This document shows, one piece after another, positions 7,151 through 14,617 of a stretch of DNA of 23,295 nucleotides. The position numbers and the translations under genes are program-made. The number at the start of each line of letters is the position of its first letter. The stretch's first letter is position 1. Location: assembly GCA_905370385.1 (NCBI GenBank), contig CAJPKN010000016.1:1-23295 (forward strand), in the 5' to 3' direction. Under the pieces are notes generated by a model. The model searched no databases and was not told where the DNA came from. It saw nothing but the letters and a program-made list of their open reading frames with translations. The DNA is from Stomatobaculum longum (GTDB lineage: Bacteria > Bacillota > Clostridia > Lachnospirales > Lachnospiraceae).

Positions 7151-9352
7151 TCAGTTTGCGCGGTGGTAGCGGTAGAGCGCATTGCCCTCCTGTTGAATGA
7201 TCACTTCTATGCTTTCCTCTTCCCTGAGGTAGCGGATGATATCCGCCGCGCGCTCGTGTGTCGCAAGGAACTCATCGTCCGTGTAGAGGCAGTTGATGCC
7301 CATGCGGTCCAAAAACTCCTTAAAGGCGTCCAAGCTGCGGACCAGATACACATTGCCGCCGCTGCCCTCGAGATCCGTGTAACTCTGCACGTCACAGGGC
7401 AGGAAGTAACACTCCGGCTCCCCGGCGAACGAGAGCACACGCATGCGCGGTGCGTTCTTTACATAGCGGTAGATGGGCTCCGCCCCGTCGAGTATCACAA
7501 CATCGCGGACTATGCGCCCGTGCGGGTGAAAGAGAAAGGCTCTTCCGCCGTAGCCGCTGAAGCCCCGCGCGCCAGCCCAGTTGGTGAGGCAGAGCATGAA
7601 AAAGGCAAAGGCAGATGCCGGCATAAGGGCAAGGGTGAGCGCCCGACTCTCCTCCTTCCAGCAAAGGAAGGCGCCGATTAGAAGGAGGAGGTAAAAGAGT
7701 CCGTAGTAATTGCCGTCAATCTGATGCAGGCGCTCCAGCGAAAGGAGGAGTAGGCCTCCCTGCACCGCGAGGAGACAGCCGAACAGTGCCGCCGCACGCG
7801 CGTCGCTCTTTGATTCCGCATCCCGCTTCTTTCCGCGGAGCAAAAGCGCCGCAAGGAGTACCGGAATCAAGGTGGTCCCCCAGGCAATGCGTATGTGCAG
7901 TCCCTCTTCTCCGATCGGTGCGAGGAAGAGGAGAAAGAGGCGGCGTACAAGTTCCGCCCCGCGCTCCGGCAGGCTCAGGGACGCGCCCGCATTCGGCAGG
8001 GTGAGTACCGCGAGCGGGTACTTGCCGTGAAAACCGAGCGCCTCGAAGACGCCGGTGAAGACCGATACCAGCGGGTAACCCGTTAAGTGCACGGTGCGCG
8101 CGGTCACGGCAATCAAAGCAAGCACGGTGAAAAGCGGCGTAAGAATGAGCCCCCGCAAATTTTTGCCCTCGGTTTCGTTCCGCTCCTCTCCCGCCGCGTT
8201 CTCCCGCCCGAGTCTCGGCCGAAATACAGCGGTATAGAGGAGCGCAGCGAACGCCAGCCCGCCCGAGAAGACGATGGCAGTCGGCTTTAACATCAGGGTA
8301 AAGAGAACGGCACTCGCAGCGAAGGCGAGCGCCTCCGTCCGCGCCCTGCCGCTCGACTGTTCCGCCGTTAGGAGTTCCCGCACGGCGATGAGCTGAAATA
8401 AAACCGTGATGAGATCGGTCTTTGCAGAGATCGAGAGGTTCATAACCCCGGGAATCAACGCCGCCGTAAAGACCAGGCGCTTTGCGCCCTCCGTCCCCAG
8501 GAGTGCACGGCCCAGGTCAAAGAGAAGCCAGAGCAGGCCGATTCCGAGGCAAAAGGAAAACGCGAGCACGGGCCCGAAGCTGTGCTCCGTATAGAGCGGA
8601 AGTGCCAGAATCTCAAGTCCCTTCGGATAGAAATACACCTGATTCACCGAACCGAGCGACTCAAAAATGCCGCGGCCGTTGTCGAGAACAAAGGGCGAGC
8701 GGAGCGCATAGCGGAGCGAGTCGTAGTCGATTGCGATGTTCATACGTCCAAGCTGTACGAGCACCGCCGTGACGGTCGCCGCCGAGAGCACGCTCTCCGT
8801 CCGGGTCTCTCGCCGTATCGTACAGTGATAGGAGAACGCAAAGCCCTTCTCTCCGAAATAGCGGAGGAGCGGCGGCAGAAAGGCCGCAAGACAAACGAAT
8901 GCCGCAAGTATGCGCCATAGCCTTGTCCCGCCGAGGTGCAGGGCCGAGAAGAAGCCGACGAGGACTATCCATGCCGCAGCGCCGAGTACGAAACCGCGTC
9001 CCGCGCGCTCTGCCGTTAGGCGTTCGCGATCGCCGAGCAGCTCTCGCCCGATGAGGGCAAGCGCCGCGAGCCAAAGTCCCGCAATGAGTACGCTGAAGAG
9101 CGCAAGGTGACGCGCCGCAAAAGTAACACAAATCAGTGCATTCGCAATTCCGCGCTGACAGCTCTTAACCCGCCGCGCGGCGACAAACAAAAGCAAAAAC
9201 AAAACGCCGATTTCAAGAAACATGGCGCCGGTCTCCTCCGAAGAGAACTGCGCCGCAAAGAAACCGTCGTCTCCCAGAAAATAAAAGGCGAGAGCGCTCA
9301 GCAAAAGTGCGAGGAGCAAAAGGCCCCCTGTCTTAACTCTTGTAGTCAACAT
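7151..9352 (-). CDS. Large GT-C-like membrane protein (733 residues)
   Basis: The protein has roughly a dozen or more hydrophobic segments from residue 9 to about 595, then a soluble C-terminal region of about 135 residues. The motif IDYDSLRYALRSP (208-220) after the early helices resembles the D-x-L-x-Y-x-L motif of the GT39/GT-C superfamily, and SAKTDL (309-314) resembles a second motif common in such proteins. The likely role is transfer of a sugar from a lipid carrier on the outer face of the membrane; the acceptor is unknown. The frame stays open up to 9442, but the ATG at 9350-9352 is preferred because CCGGAG lies 5 bases upstream and the longer version would overlap the preceding gene by over 100 bases. 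With this start the overlap is 20 bases, which suggests translational coupling. Confidence 0.85.
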   Translation of the reverse strand: MLTTRVKTGGLLLLALLLSALAFYFLGDDGFFAAQFSSEETGAMFLEIGVLFLLLFVAARRVKSCQRGIANALICVTFAARHLALFSVLIAGLWLAALALIGRELLGDRERLTAERAGRGFVLGAAAWIVLVGFFSALHLGGTRLWRILAAFVCLAAFLPPLLRYFGEKGFAFSYHCTIRRETRTESVLSAATVTAVLVQLGRMNIAIDYDSLRYALRSPFVLDNGRGIFESLGSVNQVYFYPKGLEILALPLYTEHSFGPVLAFSFCLGIGLLWLLFDLGRALLGTEGAKRLVFTAALIPGVMNLSISAKTDLITVLFQLIAVRELLTAEQSSGRARTEALAFAASAVLFTLMLKPTAIVFSGGLAFAALLYTAVFRPRLGRENAAGEERNETEGKNLRGLILTPLFTVLALIAVTARTVHLTGYPLVSVFTGVFEALGFHGKYPLAVLTLPNAGASLSLPERGAELVRRLFLLFLAPIGEEGLHIRIAWGTTLIPVLLAALLLRGKKRDAESKSDARAAALFGCLLAVQGGLLLLSLERLHQIDGNYYGLFYLLLLIGAFLCWKEESRALTLALMPASAFAFFMLCLTNWAGARGFSGYGGRAFLFHPHGRIVRDVVILDGAEPIYRYVKNAPRMRVLSFAGEPECYFLPCDVQSYTDLEGSGGNVYLVRSLDAFKEFLDRMGINCLYTDDEFLATHERAADIIRYLREEESIEVIIQQEGNALYRYHRAN

Positions 9353-10115
9353 AGGCACTCCGGTAGGCGCGAAGGATGAGCGCCGCAATTTTCTCCGGCC
9401 ACATGCGCCGGAACATCGCGCTCTCTTCCGCCTCTCGCACATGGTTTTCGGTCAACGCCGCAGTCGCGGCGCCGCCGTGAATGCGGTAGAGCAACAGGGG
9501 GCGCTCCGAGACAAACCAGCTCCCCGGCTCCGCCGCAAAGCGATAGAGCAAATCCCAGTCCAGCACAAAGCGGAGCGAAGTCGAAAACGGCGAAACGCCG
9601 AGCAAGTCTCTGCGATACGCACAACTCGGACAGACAATGGGATTTCCGAGGCGCAAGCTGAGGCGCTTGCCCGCCGTCGTGCTTTTGAAAAAAGGCAGGC
9701 GAAGCGGAAGGCGGAGCAATTTCTTAACACACTCGGCCTTACTGCGTCTCTGTATCGCGCCGTTCTTTAAGATGCGCGCATCCGAGGTAAAGAGCGCGAG
9801 GTTCGGGTACCGTTTGACCGCACGCAGCAATTCCTCCGTGTAGTGTGCGCCGTAGACATCATCCTGATGCGCGAGCGTCACAAAGCTACCCTCCGCTTGA
9901 CTCAACGCAAAATTCCAGTCCGCGCCTATCCCGGGCTTTCCCTCCCGCACGCAGTAGCGGAAGCCGTACTTCTTTGCAAGATCCTTCAAAAAGGCGCTTG
10001 GCGTCGCCGTGCAGAGCAGGCGCTCGGAGGAGACGCTCTGTCGAACCAGGGAGCGGAGGCAGGCTTCCAAATAAGGAGAGTCTCCGTAGGCGCAAACCGC
10101 AAAGCTATGCGTCAT
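9333..10115 (-). CDS. Glycosyltransferase family 2
   Basis: This 260-residue soluble GT-A enzyme begins with a short strand and SPYLEACLRSLVRQS (13-27), as in many family-2 transferases. The metal-binding motif is HQDD (83-86) in place of a plain DxD, followed by Y88. FVLDWDLLYRFA (183-194) and YRIHGG (210-215) are the later acceptor-side blocks seen in the same subgroup. It should move a sugar from a nucleotide sugar to a growing chain or lipid carrier on the cytoplasmic side. A basic, hydrophobic segment near 131-145 could touch the membrane. The ATG overlaps the TGA of the isomerase gene by four bases (ATGA), a sign of coupled translation, and GGGAGGAAG lies about 6-8 bases upstream. Donor and linkage are unknown. 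Confidence 0.88.
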   Translation of the reverse strand: MTHSFAVCAYGDSPYLEACLRSLVRQSVSSERLLCTATPSAFLKDLAKKYGFRYCVREGKPGIGADWNFALSQAEGSFVTLAHQDDVYGAHYTEELLRAVKRYPNLALFTSDARILKNGAIQRRSKAECVKKLLRLPLRLPFFKSTTAGKRLSLRLGNPIVCPSCAYRRDLLGVSPFSTSLRFVLDWDLLYRFAAEPGSWFVSERPLLLYRIHGGAATAALTENHVREAEESAMFRRMWPEKIAALILRAYRSAYVDYKS

Positions 10116-10765
10116 TTCGAAACTTCCTCCCCGAAAAAGCGATCCTCAAGCGCAAGGCAGAGCGCGTGGTAAATCGGCAGGTGCAGTTCCTGAATCTGAT
10201 AGGTCTCCTGCCGCGGCACAATCAGGGATACATCCGCAAGCTTTGCGAGCGCACCGCCGGTCTTTCCCGTGAGCGCAATGACCTTCAGGCCGAGCGCCCG
10301 CGCAGTCTCCGCCGCGTTCAGGAGATTCTCGGAATTGCCGGAGGTGCTGATGGCGAGCAGCACATCGCCCTCCCTTCCGTAGCCGTAGACTTGCTGTGCC
10401 ATGGCAAACTTCCAGTCCGTGTCGTTGCCGAAGGCACTGGTCAGCGCGTCGTGCCCGGTGATTGCAATGGCGGGAAGGGCCCCTTCCAACATCTCCGCGA
10501 GACGCTCACCGCGTGCGCCTCCCTGCTCTGTCAGTTTCTTCCGAAATGCCTCCGGCACCCTGCGCCGAAACGCGAAGCTCTTCATGAGCTCCCCGACCAT
10601 ATGCTCGCTGTCTGCCGCACTGCCGCCGTTTCCGCCGACCAACAGCTTCTTGCCCGCCGCAAACGAAGCGCGAAGCAGGGCCTCCGCGCGATACAGTTCT
10701 TCCCGCAAACCTTCCAGCTCCGGGTAACGCGTGAGCAAGAGCTCTAAATTCTTCTCTCTCTCCAT
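10112..10765 (-). CDS. gmhA: SIS-domain phosphosugar isomerase, GmhA-like (phosphoheptose isomerase)
   Basis: The 217-residue protein has one SIS domain. GGNGGSAADSEH (44-55) and STSGNS (140-145) form the phosphosugar-binding loops. H55, E59, Q192 and H200 occupy the positions of the catalytic residues of E. coli GmhA (H61, E65, Q172, H180). GmhA converts sedoheptulose 7-phosphate to D-glycero-D-manno-heptose 7-phosphate. The protein is longer than the ~192-residue E. coli enzyme because of an insert at about 64-97. No heptose kinase, phosphatase or nucleotidyltransferase is in this window, so the heptose assignment stays tentative. The frame opens at 10804; an ATG pair at 10768 and 10765 follows AGGAG (10773-10777), and spacing favours 10765. 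It is the first gene of the seven-gene operon. Confidence 0.85.
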   Translation of the reverse strand: MEREKNLELLLTRYPELEGLREELYRAEALLRASFAAGKKLLVGGNGGSAADSEHMVGELMKSFAFRRRVPEAFRKKLTEQGGARGERLAEMLEGALPAIAITGHDALTSAFGNDTDWKFAMAQQVYGYGREGDVLLAISTSGNSENLLNAAETARALGLKVIALTGKTGGALAKLADVSLIVPRQETYQIQELHLPIYHALCLALEDRFFGEEVSK

Positions 10766-10794
10766 CATCTCGCTCCTCTCTAGTCCATCCCAAC

Positions 10795-10823
10795 AGTGTA
10801 CCAAAAAAATCCGAGCTCGTCAT
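10795..10823 (-). promoter_or_regulatory. Possible promoter of the isomerase-glycosyltransferase operon
   Basis: On the minus strand ATGACG (10818-10823) and TACACT (10795-10800) are 17 bases apart, each matching 4 of 6 consensus bases. A run of seven T lies in the spacer. It is about 30 bases before the isomerase start and just after the tRNA terminator, which would otherwise leave the operon without a transcription start. It is a moderate match only. Confidence 0.45.
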
Positions 10824-10858
10824 ATTCCGAATCTCGCCCCGCGCTGCGGCGCGAATAT

Positions 10859-10894
10859 AAACAAGAAAAGCCGCAGGGCTTCTGCCTGCGGCTT
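10859..10894 (-). terminator. Rho-independent terminator after tRNA-Ala
   Basis: AAGCCGCAGG (10868-10877) pairs perfectly with CCTGCGGCTT (10885-10894) around a seven-base loop. In the minus-strand RNA the stem is followed by TTCTTGTTT, so the 3' side reads TTTTCTTGTTT. The hairpin begins 9 bases after the tRNA 3' end and isolates the tRNA from the operon that follows. Confidence 0.88.
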
Positions 10895-10903
10895 ACTTTC
10901 AAA

Positions 10904-10976
10904 TGGAGATGGAGGGATTCGAACCCTTGACCCCCACGTTGCGAACGTGGTGCTCTCCCAGCTGAGCTACACCCCC
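10904..10976 (-). tRNA. tRNA-Ala, anticodon CGC
   Basis: A 73-base cloverleaf can be drawn on the minus strand. The acceptor is GGGGGTG with CATCTCC and discriminator A. The D arm is GCTC/GAGC, the anticodon stem CCACG/CGTGG with loop TTCGCAA, the variable loop GGGTC, and the T loop TTCGAAT. The acceptor contains the G3-U70 pair, the main identity element for alanyl-tRNA synthetase. The anticodon is CGC, reading GCG. No CCA is encoded at the 3' end (the genome continues TTT). The outermost T-stem pair is an A-C mismatch (49-65). It has its own promoter and terminator. Confidence 0.95.
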
Positions 10977-11012
10977 ACGGGATTTGAGCGGTACTACCGT
11001 ACCAACGGAATT

Positions 11013-11041
11013 ATCTTACACCCAATCCCAAATCTTGTAAA
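11013..11041 (-). promoter_or_regulatory. Promoter of tRNA-Ala
   Basis: On the minus strand TTTACA (11036-11041) and TAAGAT (11013-11018) are 17 bases apart. This is the best sigma-A match in the window. It lies about 37 bases upstream of the mature tRNA 5' end and 24 bases after the pepT stop. Confidence 0.8.
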
Positions 11042-11065
11042 GCTTTCTTTCATTTCCTTACAAGT

Positions 11066-12307
11066 TTATTTCGTCTTTTTTCCGATGATTTCGGTAACCA
11101 AGGTCTTCAATACTTCGATCATACGGTAGAAGTCCGTGACATTCAAATACTCGTAGATGCCGTGGTAGTTCTCGCCGCCGGTCGAGAGGTTCGGGCAGGG
11201 CAGCCCCATGAAGGAGAGCTTTGCGCCGTCCGTGCCGCCGCGTATCGCGACCGTGCTCGGCGTGATATCGTGCTTCCGGAACGCAGCTCGCGCGGTCTCG
11301 ATTAAATACGGATAGGGCTCCACCTTTTCCTTCATGTTGTAGTAGCTGTCCTTCACCTCCGCTGTGAGCTTCGCCTCGGTGTTCGCATACTTTTCGTTCA
11401 GCTGATCCGCGACTGCGAGGAAGGTCTTCTTCATGCCCTCGAACTTCTCGCGGTCGTGCTCGCGGATGATGTAGCGGAGCTCTGCGGAACTCTCATCGCC
11501 CTTCATCTGGCAGAGGTGGAAGAAGCCCTCAAAGCCCTCGGTGTTCGCCGGGGTGCAGGGCGGCAGGAGGGACTGGAACTCCATGCCGACCATGACGGCA
11601 CTGACCATCTTGTTCTTCGCGGAACCCGGGTGTACATTCACGCCCTTGATGTGCAGGTAACCGGAAGCCGCGTTGAAGTTCTCGTACTCGATGCCGCCGA
11701 TCTCGCCGCCGTCCACCGTATACGCGACTTCCGCGCCGAAGTTCTCGACATCAAAGAACATTGCGCCCTCGCCGATCTCCTCATCCGGTGTAAAGCCGAT
11801 CAGAAGTTCACCGTGGCGGTGCTCCGGATTTGCCTGCAGGTACTCGACGAGCGCCATAATCTCCGCAATGCCGGCCTTATCGTCCGCGCCGAGCAGGGTG
11901 CTGCCGTCCGTGACCAGGAGATCGTCTCCCTTTGCAAGTTCAAGCTGCGGGAAGGTCTTCGGCGCAAGCACCTCACCGTGCCCAAGCTCAATGATACCGC
12001 CGTCGTAGTTCTCAATGAGGCGCGGCTTCACATTCGTATCGCTCGCCGCAGGCGAGGTGTCCATGTGTGCGATGAGGCCGAGTGCCGGGGTCACCGCATT
12101 TTCCGCCTCGCTGAGGTTCGAGGGAATGCGCGCATAGACATAGCATTTGTCTGTGAGGCGCACATCCTTCGCGCCGAGCTCCTTTAAATCCGCCTCGAGC
12201 TTACGCGCAAGGTCGAACTGCTTCTCGGTTGAGGGATGAGTCCCCGATTCTTCCGAGGACTGGGTATCTATTTTGATATAAGAAATGAGTCTTTCCAGTG
12301 CATCCAT
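11066..12307 (-). CDS. pepT: Peptidase T (tripeptide aminopeptidase)
   Basis: PepT is a cytoplasmic two-zinc aminopeptidase of family M20B that releases the N-terminal residue of tripeptides. The 413-residue length fits the family. Metal and catalytic residues can be placed: H81 and D83 in AHMDTSPA, D142 in LGADDKAG, E176 and E177 in TPDEEIG, D199 in YTVDGGE and H382 in GGENYHG. The RGGTDGA motif (356-362) is also present. The ATG has AAGGAG about 8 bases upstream and a probable promoter within the 91 bases that separate it from the ABC genes. It looks like a single-gene unit with no functional link to the glycan genes. Confidence 0.97.
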   Translation of the reverse strand: MDALERLISYIKIDTQSSEESGTHPSTEKQFDLARKLEADLKELGAKDVRLTDKCYVYARIPSNLSEAENAVTPALGLIAHMDTSPAASDTNVKPRLIENYDGGIIELGHGEVLAPKTFPQLELAKGDDLLVTDGSTLLGADDKAGIAEIMALVEYLQANPEHRHGELLIGFTPDEEIGEGAMFFDVENFGAEVAYTVDGGEIGGIEYENFNAASGYLHIKGVNVHPGSAKNKMVSAVMVGMEFQSLLPPCTPANTEGFEGFFHLCQMKGDESSAELRYIIREHDREKFEGMKKTFLAVADQLNEKYANTEAKLTAEVKDSYYNMKEKVEPYPYLIETARAAFRKHDITPSTVAIRGGTDGAKLSFMGLPCPNLSTGGENYHGIYEYLNVTDFYRMIEVLKTLVTEIIGKKTK

Positions 12308-12346
12308 ACCGCTGTCTCCTTCTTTTCAAACAAAGTCTGTTACAAT

Positions 12347-12364
12347 CCCATCCTACACGATGGG
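12347..12364. repeat. Perfect 6-bp inverted repeat overlapping the pepT -10 region
   Basis: CCCATC (12347-12352) and GATGGG (12359-12364) flank a six-base spacer. The repeat covers the predicted -10 box of pepT. It could be an operator, or a weak terminator for the ABC genes that end at 12399; the U-run after it on the minus strand (ATTGTAAC) is poor, so a strong terminator is unlikely. Confidence 0.4.
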
Positions 12365-12378
12365 TTTCAATAACTCAA
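12350..12378 (-). promoter_or_regulatory. Probable pepT promoter
   Basis: On the minus strand TTGAGT (12373-12378) and TAGGAT (12350-12355) are separated by 17 bases, each with 4 of 6 consensus matches. It lies about 43 bases before the pepT start codon and is the only candidate in this gap. Confidence 0.5.
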
Positions 12379-12398
12379 CACCCCCTCGCACACTCCCG

Positions 12399-13448
12399 TC
12401 AGGCCGCAAACTTCAAATAGTAATAGAGCGGGTTTGCGAGCTCAAGTGCGCGAATGCCGAGGTCCAAAAACACCGGCGCGCCGATCAGGCTAAGGAGTAA
12501 GAGCGGCAAGAGGAGGGCAATGAGCAAGCTCCGTTTGCCGCGCGTCAAAATACCGATTGACATCACGAATAAGAGGCAGAGCAGATTCAGGAGCAAAAGC
12601 GCTGCGATTTCCCGCGCCGGATGTCCGAAGAGGCCGCCCGCAAGAAGCAGAGCCGAAAAGGCGAGGGAGGCAAGCCCCTGCACCGCGATGAGGTAGCGGA
12701 GCGCATAGCGCCGCTGCGCCGCACGCGGTACAAAATCAAACATGCCCTGTCTCAGGTCTTCCAGATAATAGAGCAGCGCGACAAAACTCATGAGCAAAAG
12801 CCAGAGCGCTCCCATGCCGCGAAGCGGAGCGCGGAGATAACTCACCGCCGCAGCCTCTCTGCCGCCCTCGTTTACATAGGAGATCAAATCGCCGTCGATT
12901 TGAATCTCCGCATAGCGCGCCGCAATTTCCTTCGTAAACGCGGGATCGTCCGGATCGCGCGCAAAGTTCTCCGCGAGAAAACGGCGGTAAATCTCATAGG
13001 AAATCGTCGGAAAAAGCGCACGGTATAAGTTCTCGCGGGACAGTTTGACGACGGAACTATCCTCCCGCTCCAATACGGTGACCAACCATAGATTCTTTCC
13101 GGCTGTCATGCGCTCCACCCGCGCTTCGAGGTCCGCAGGCAGTATCCAGGCAGCATCCAGTTTCCCCGCGCGGAGCAAATCCCGCGCGGCGCTCTCGCTC
13201 TTTACGCTGCGGTAATGCAGCACGGACTCGCTTTGCAACAGGTTCTCGGCGATTGAAGCCGCGAGCGGGGAGCTTTTCCCCTCCTTCTCTTCCGCCACAA
13301 TGCCGATTTCAAGAATGCCGCTCTTTTCCCGGCTTCCTGCGCGAATCAAAAGACCCATGAGCGGCAGGAGAAGAAGGAGCACCAGAAAGCTCTTTCGCCG
13401 AAAGAAACGCTTGCAGAGCAGATATTCCCAGCGAAGAAACTGCCTCAT
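12399..13448 (-). CDS. ABC-2 type exporter permease, second subunit
   Basis: This 349-residue protein has the ABC-2 layout with a large outer domain: helix 1 at about 20-36, a hydrophilic outer region (about 40-208), then four hydrophobic segments (about 211-229, 252-272, 279-300, 306-325). It resembles the YbhR/YbhS type of permease, which works as a pair. The partner permease is encoded immediately upstream with an ATGA overlap, and the ATPase before that. The two permeases are clearly different in sequence, so the channel is probably a heterodimer. The substrate is unknown. It is the last gene of the lipoprotein-ABC unit; no strong terminator follows its stop. Confidence 0.82.
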   Translation of the reverse strand: MRQFLRWEYLLCKRFFRRKSFLVLLLLLPLMGLLIRAGSREKSGILEIGIVAEEKEGKSSPLAASIAENLLQSESVLHYRSVKSESAARDLLRAGKLDAAWILPADLEARVERMTAGKNLWLVTVLEREDSSVVKLSRENLYRALFPTISYEIYRRFLAENFARDPDDPAFTKEIAARYAEIQIDGDLISYVNEGGREAAAVSYLRAPLRGMGALWLLLMSFVALLYYLEDLRQGMFDFVPRAAQRRYALRYLIAVQGLASLAFSALLLAGGLFGHPAREIAALLLLNLLCLLFVMSIGILTRGKRSLLIALLLPLLLLSLIGAPVFLDLGIRALELANPLYYYLKFAA

Positions 13449-14617
13449 CTCTCCCTCCTTCCCGCCCGCAAAACACCCGCGAGCATGAGAAAAGCAAGCG
13501 CCCAGAGGAGCAACACGGCGCCGGGACGAAAAAGTGTGCCGAACGCCTCACCCGCAAGGAGCCGCTCCAGATAGCGAAAGCACTGCCCGCTCGGGAGCGC
13601 GCGGCTTAGCGCCTGCATGCGCGCAGGGAAGAAGGCCAGCGGATAAAAGCAGCCGGAGAGAAACGCGAGGAAGATTCCGGCAAAGAGTTGCAGAAACGCG
13701 CCGGCAAGCAGCCCCTCTGCGAGCTCGTAAAGCAGAAACTGGAGTGCGGTCGCAAAGAACAGCGCAGGCAGGAGCCCCGCAAACATTTCCCGAAGCAGCG
13801 GAAGGAGCGGAAGAAAGGCGAGGGTCTGCAAGCCGAAATAGGCAAAATATTCCGAAAGAAGCTGCGCACCGCAACTCACCCCCTCGGCCGTAAGCAAGCG
13901 CCCCAGTACCGGTGCGCGACCGGCCGCAAAGGGCAGGGCGCTTACCCCCGAGGCGAAGAGCAAAAAGCAGAGTAAGGCTGCCCGGTAGTACTGCGCGAGA
14001 TCCGAACCCGCAAGCGCTACCACCGTCTCCGCATTGTAGTTTCGGTTTCGGTTTAAAACCGTGCCGAGATAGCGGAGATTGATTTCCGTCAAGAGCTTCG
14101 CATGGCGATCCCGCGCGCCGTGGGCATCAAAATAGCCCTCCGCCGCATAGATGCCCCGCTCGGTTTCCTTTAAAATGACCTCTGCCGCACTGCCCGCCTC
14201 GCGAATCAAGGCGCTGTTTAACCCCGCCTCGAGCCCGCCTCCCACATAGCGTATGGTCTTATTCTCGCCCTCCGAGAGCGCGGAGAGAAAGTCATCCGGC
14301 ACTTCGAGATAGGCTTGGATTTCGCCTCGCTTTAATTTCTCGGCAGCCGCCTCTTTGTCCAGCTGTTCATAGGAGATTGCAAGGCGGGAGCTGTCCATGT
14401 TATTTAGGATGCCGAGCCCCGTCCCGAGATAGGTCTGTCCCTGTCCGCCGACAATGCCGAGTTTCAGCTTGGCAGTCCCCTCCTCCGAGGGCGCAAATAG
14501 CCGTGTCAGGTAAAGCAAAAGCAGGGCCGCCGCCGCGAGCAGGAGAAGATTCGCAAGGAGGGCACCCGGAAGCGAGCGGAGCGCGCGCTTCCACTGCGCG
14601 CCGAAATAGCGCCTCAT
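13445..14617 (-). CDS. ABC-2 type exporter permease, first subunit
   Basis: This 390-residue protein has one N-terminal helix (about 18-38), an outer domain of about 165 residues (42-208) and about five C-terminal helices (about 209-229, 250-277, 280-300, 301-329, 364-384). The motif LSGCFYPLAFFPARMQALSR (320-339), with a conserved SG and a P before an amphipathic stretch, is typical of ABC-2 permeases. It overlaps the ATPase gene upstream and the second permease gene downstream by four bases each (ATGA), so the three should be made in fixed proportion. The family (ABC2_membrane_3-like) includes exporters of drugs, lipids and peptides; nothing in the sequence fixes the substrate. Confidence 0.85.
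   Translation of the reverse strand: MRRYFGAQWKRALRSLPGALLANLLLLAAAALLLLYLTRLFAPSEEGTAKLKLGIVGGQGQTYLGTGLGILNNMDSSRLAISYEQLDKEAAAEKLKRGEIQAYLEVPDDFLSALSEGENKTIRYVGGGLEAGLNSALIREAGSAAEVILKETERGIYAAEGYFDAHGARDRHAKLLTEINLRYLGTVLNRNRNYNAETVVALAGSDLAQYYRAALLCFLLFASGVSALPFAAGRAPVLGRLLTAEGVSCGAQLLSEYFAYFGLQTLAFLPLLPLLREMFAGLLPALFFATALQFLLYELAEGLLAGAFLQLFAGIFLAFLSGCFYPLAFFPARMQALSRALPSGQCFRYLERLLAGEAFGTLFRPGAVLLLWALAFLMLAGVLRAGRRER

Noticed and set aside
7126..7182. Upstream extension of the 622-residue protein to 7182
   Set aside because: The extension would overlap the preceding gene, has no ribosome site, and adds a polar R/T-rich stretch. AAGGAGG sits correctly before the ATG at 7125.
9353..9442. 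Upstream extension of the 733-residue protein to 9442
   Set aside because: It would overlap the GT2 gene by 110 bases and adds an R/C-rich segment with no relation to the membrane protein. CCGGAG precedes the ATG at 9352.
10766..10804. Upstream extension of the isomerase to 10804
   Set aside because: The longer start would lie at the predicted -10 region and lacks a ribosome site. AGGAG at 10773-10777 serves the ATG at 10765 (or 10768).
2094..10976. Glycan operon as an island inserted at the tRNA-Ala 3' end
   Set aside because: No integrase gene and no repeated copy of the tRNA 3' end were found near 2000-2100; only a 7-base match (CATCTCC) was seen there. Base composition does not look different by eye.
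11456..12187. Plus-strand open frame of 243 codons opposite pepT
   Set aside because: pepT on the other strand has all catalytic residues. The antisense product shows no recognisable motif and is a by-product of GC-rich codon use.
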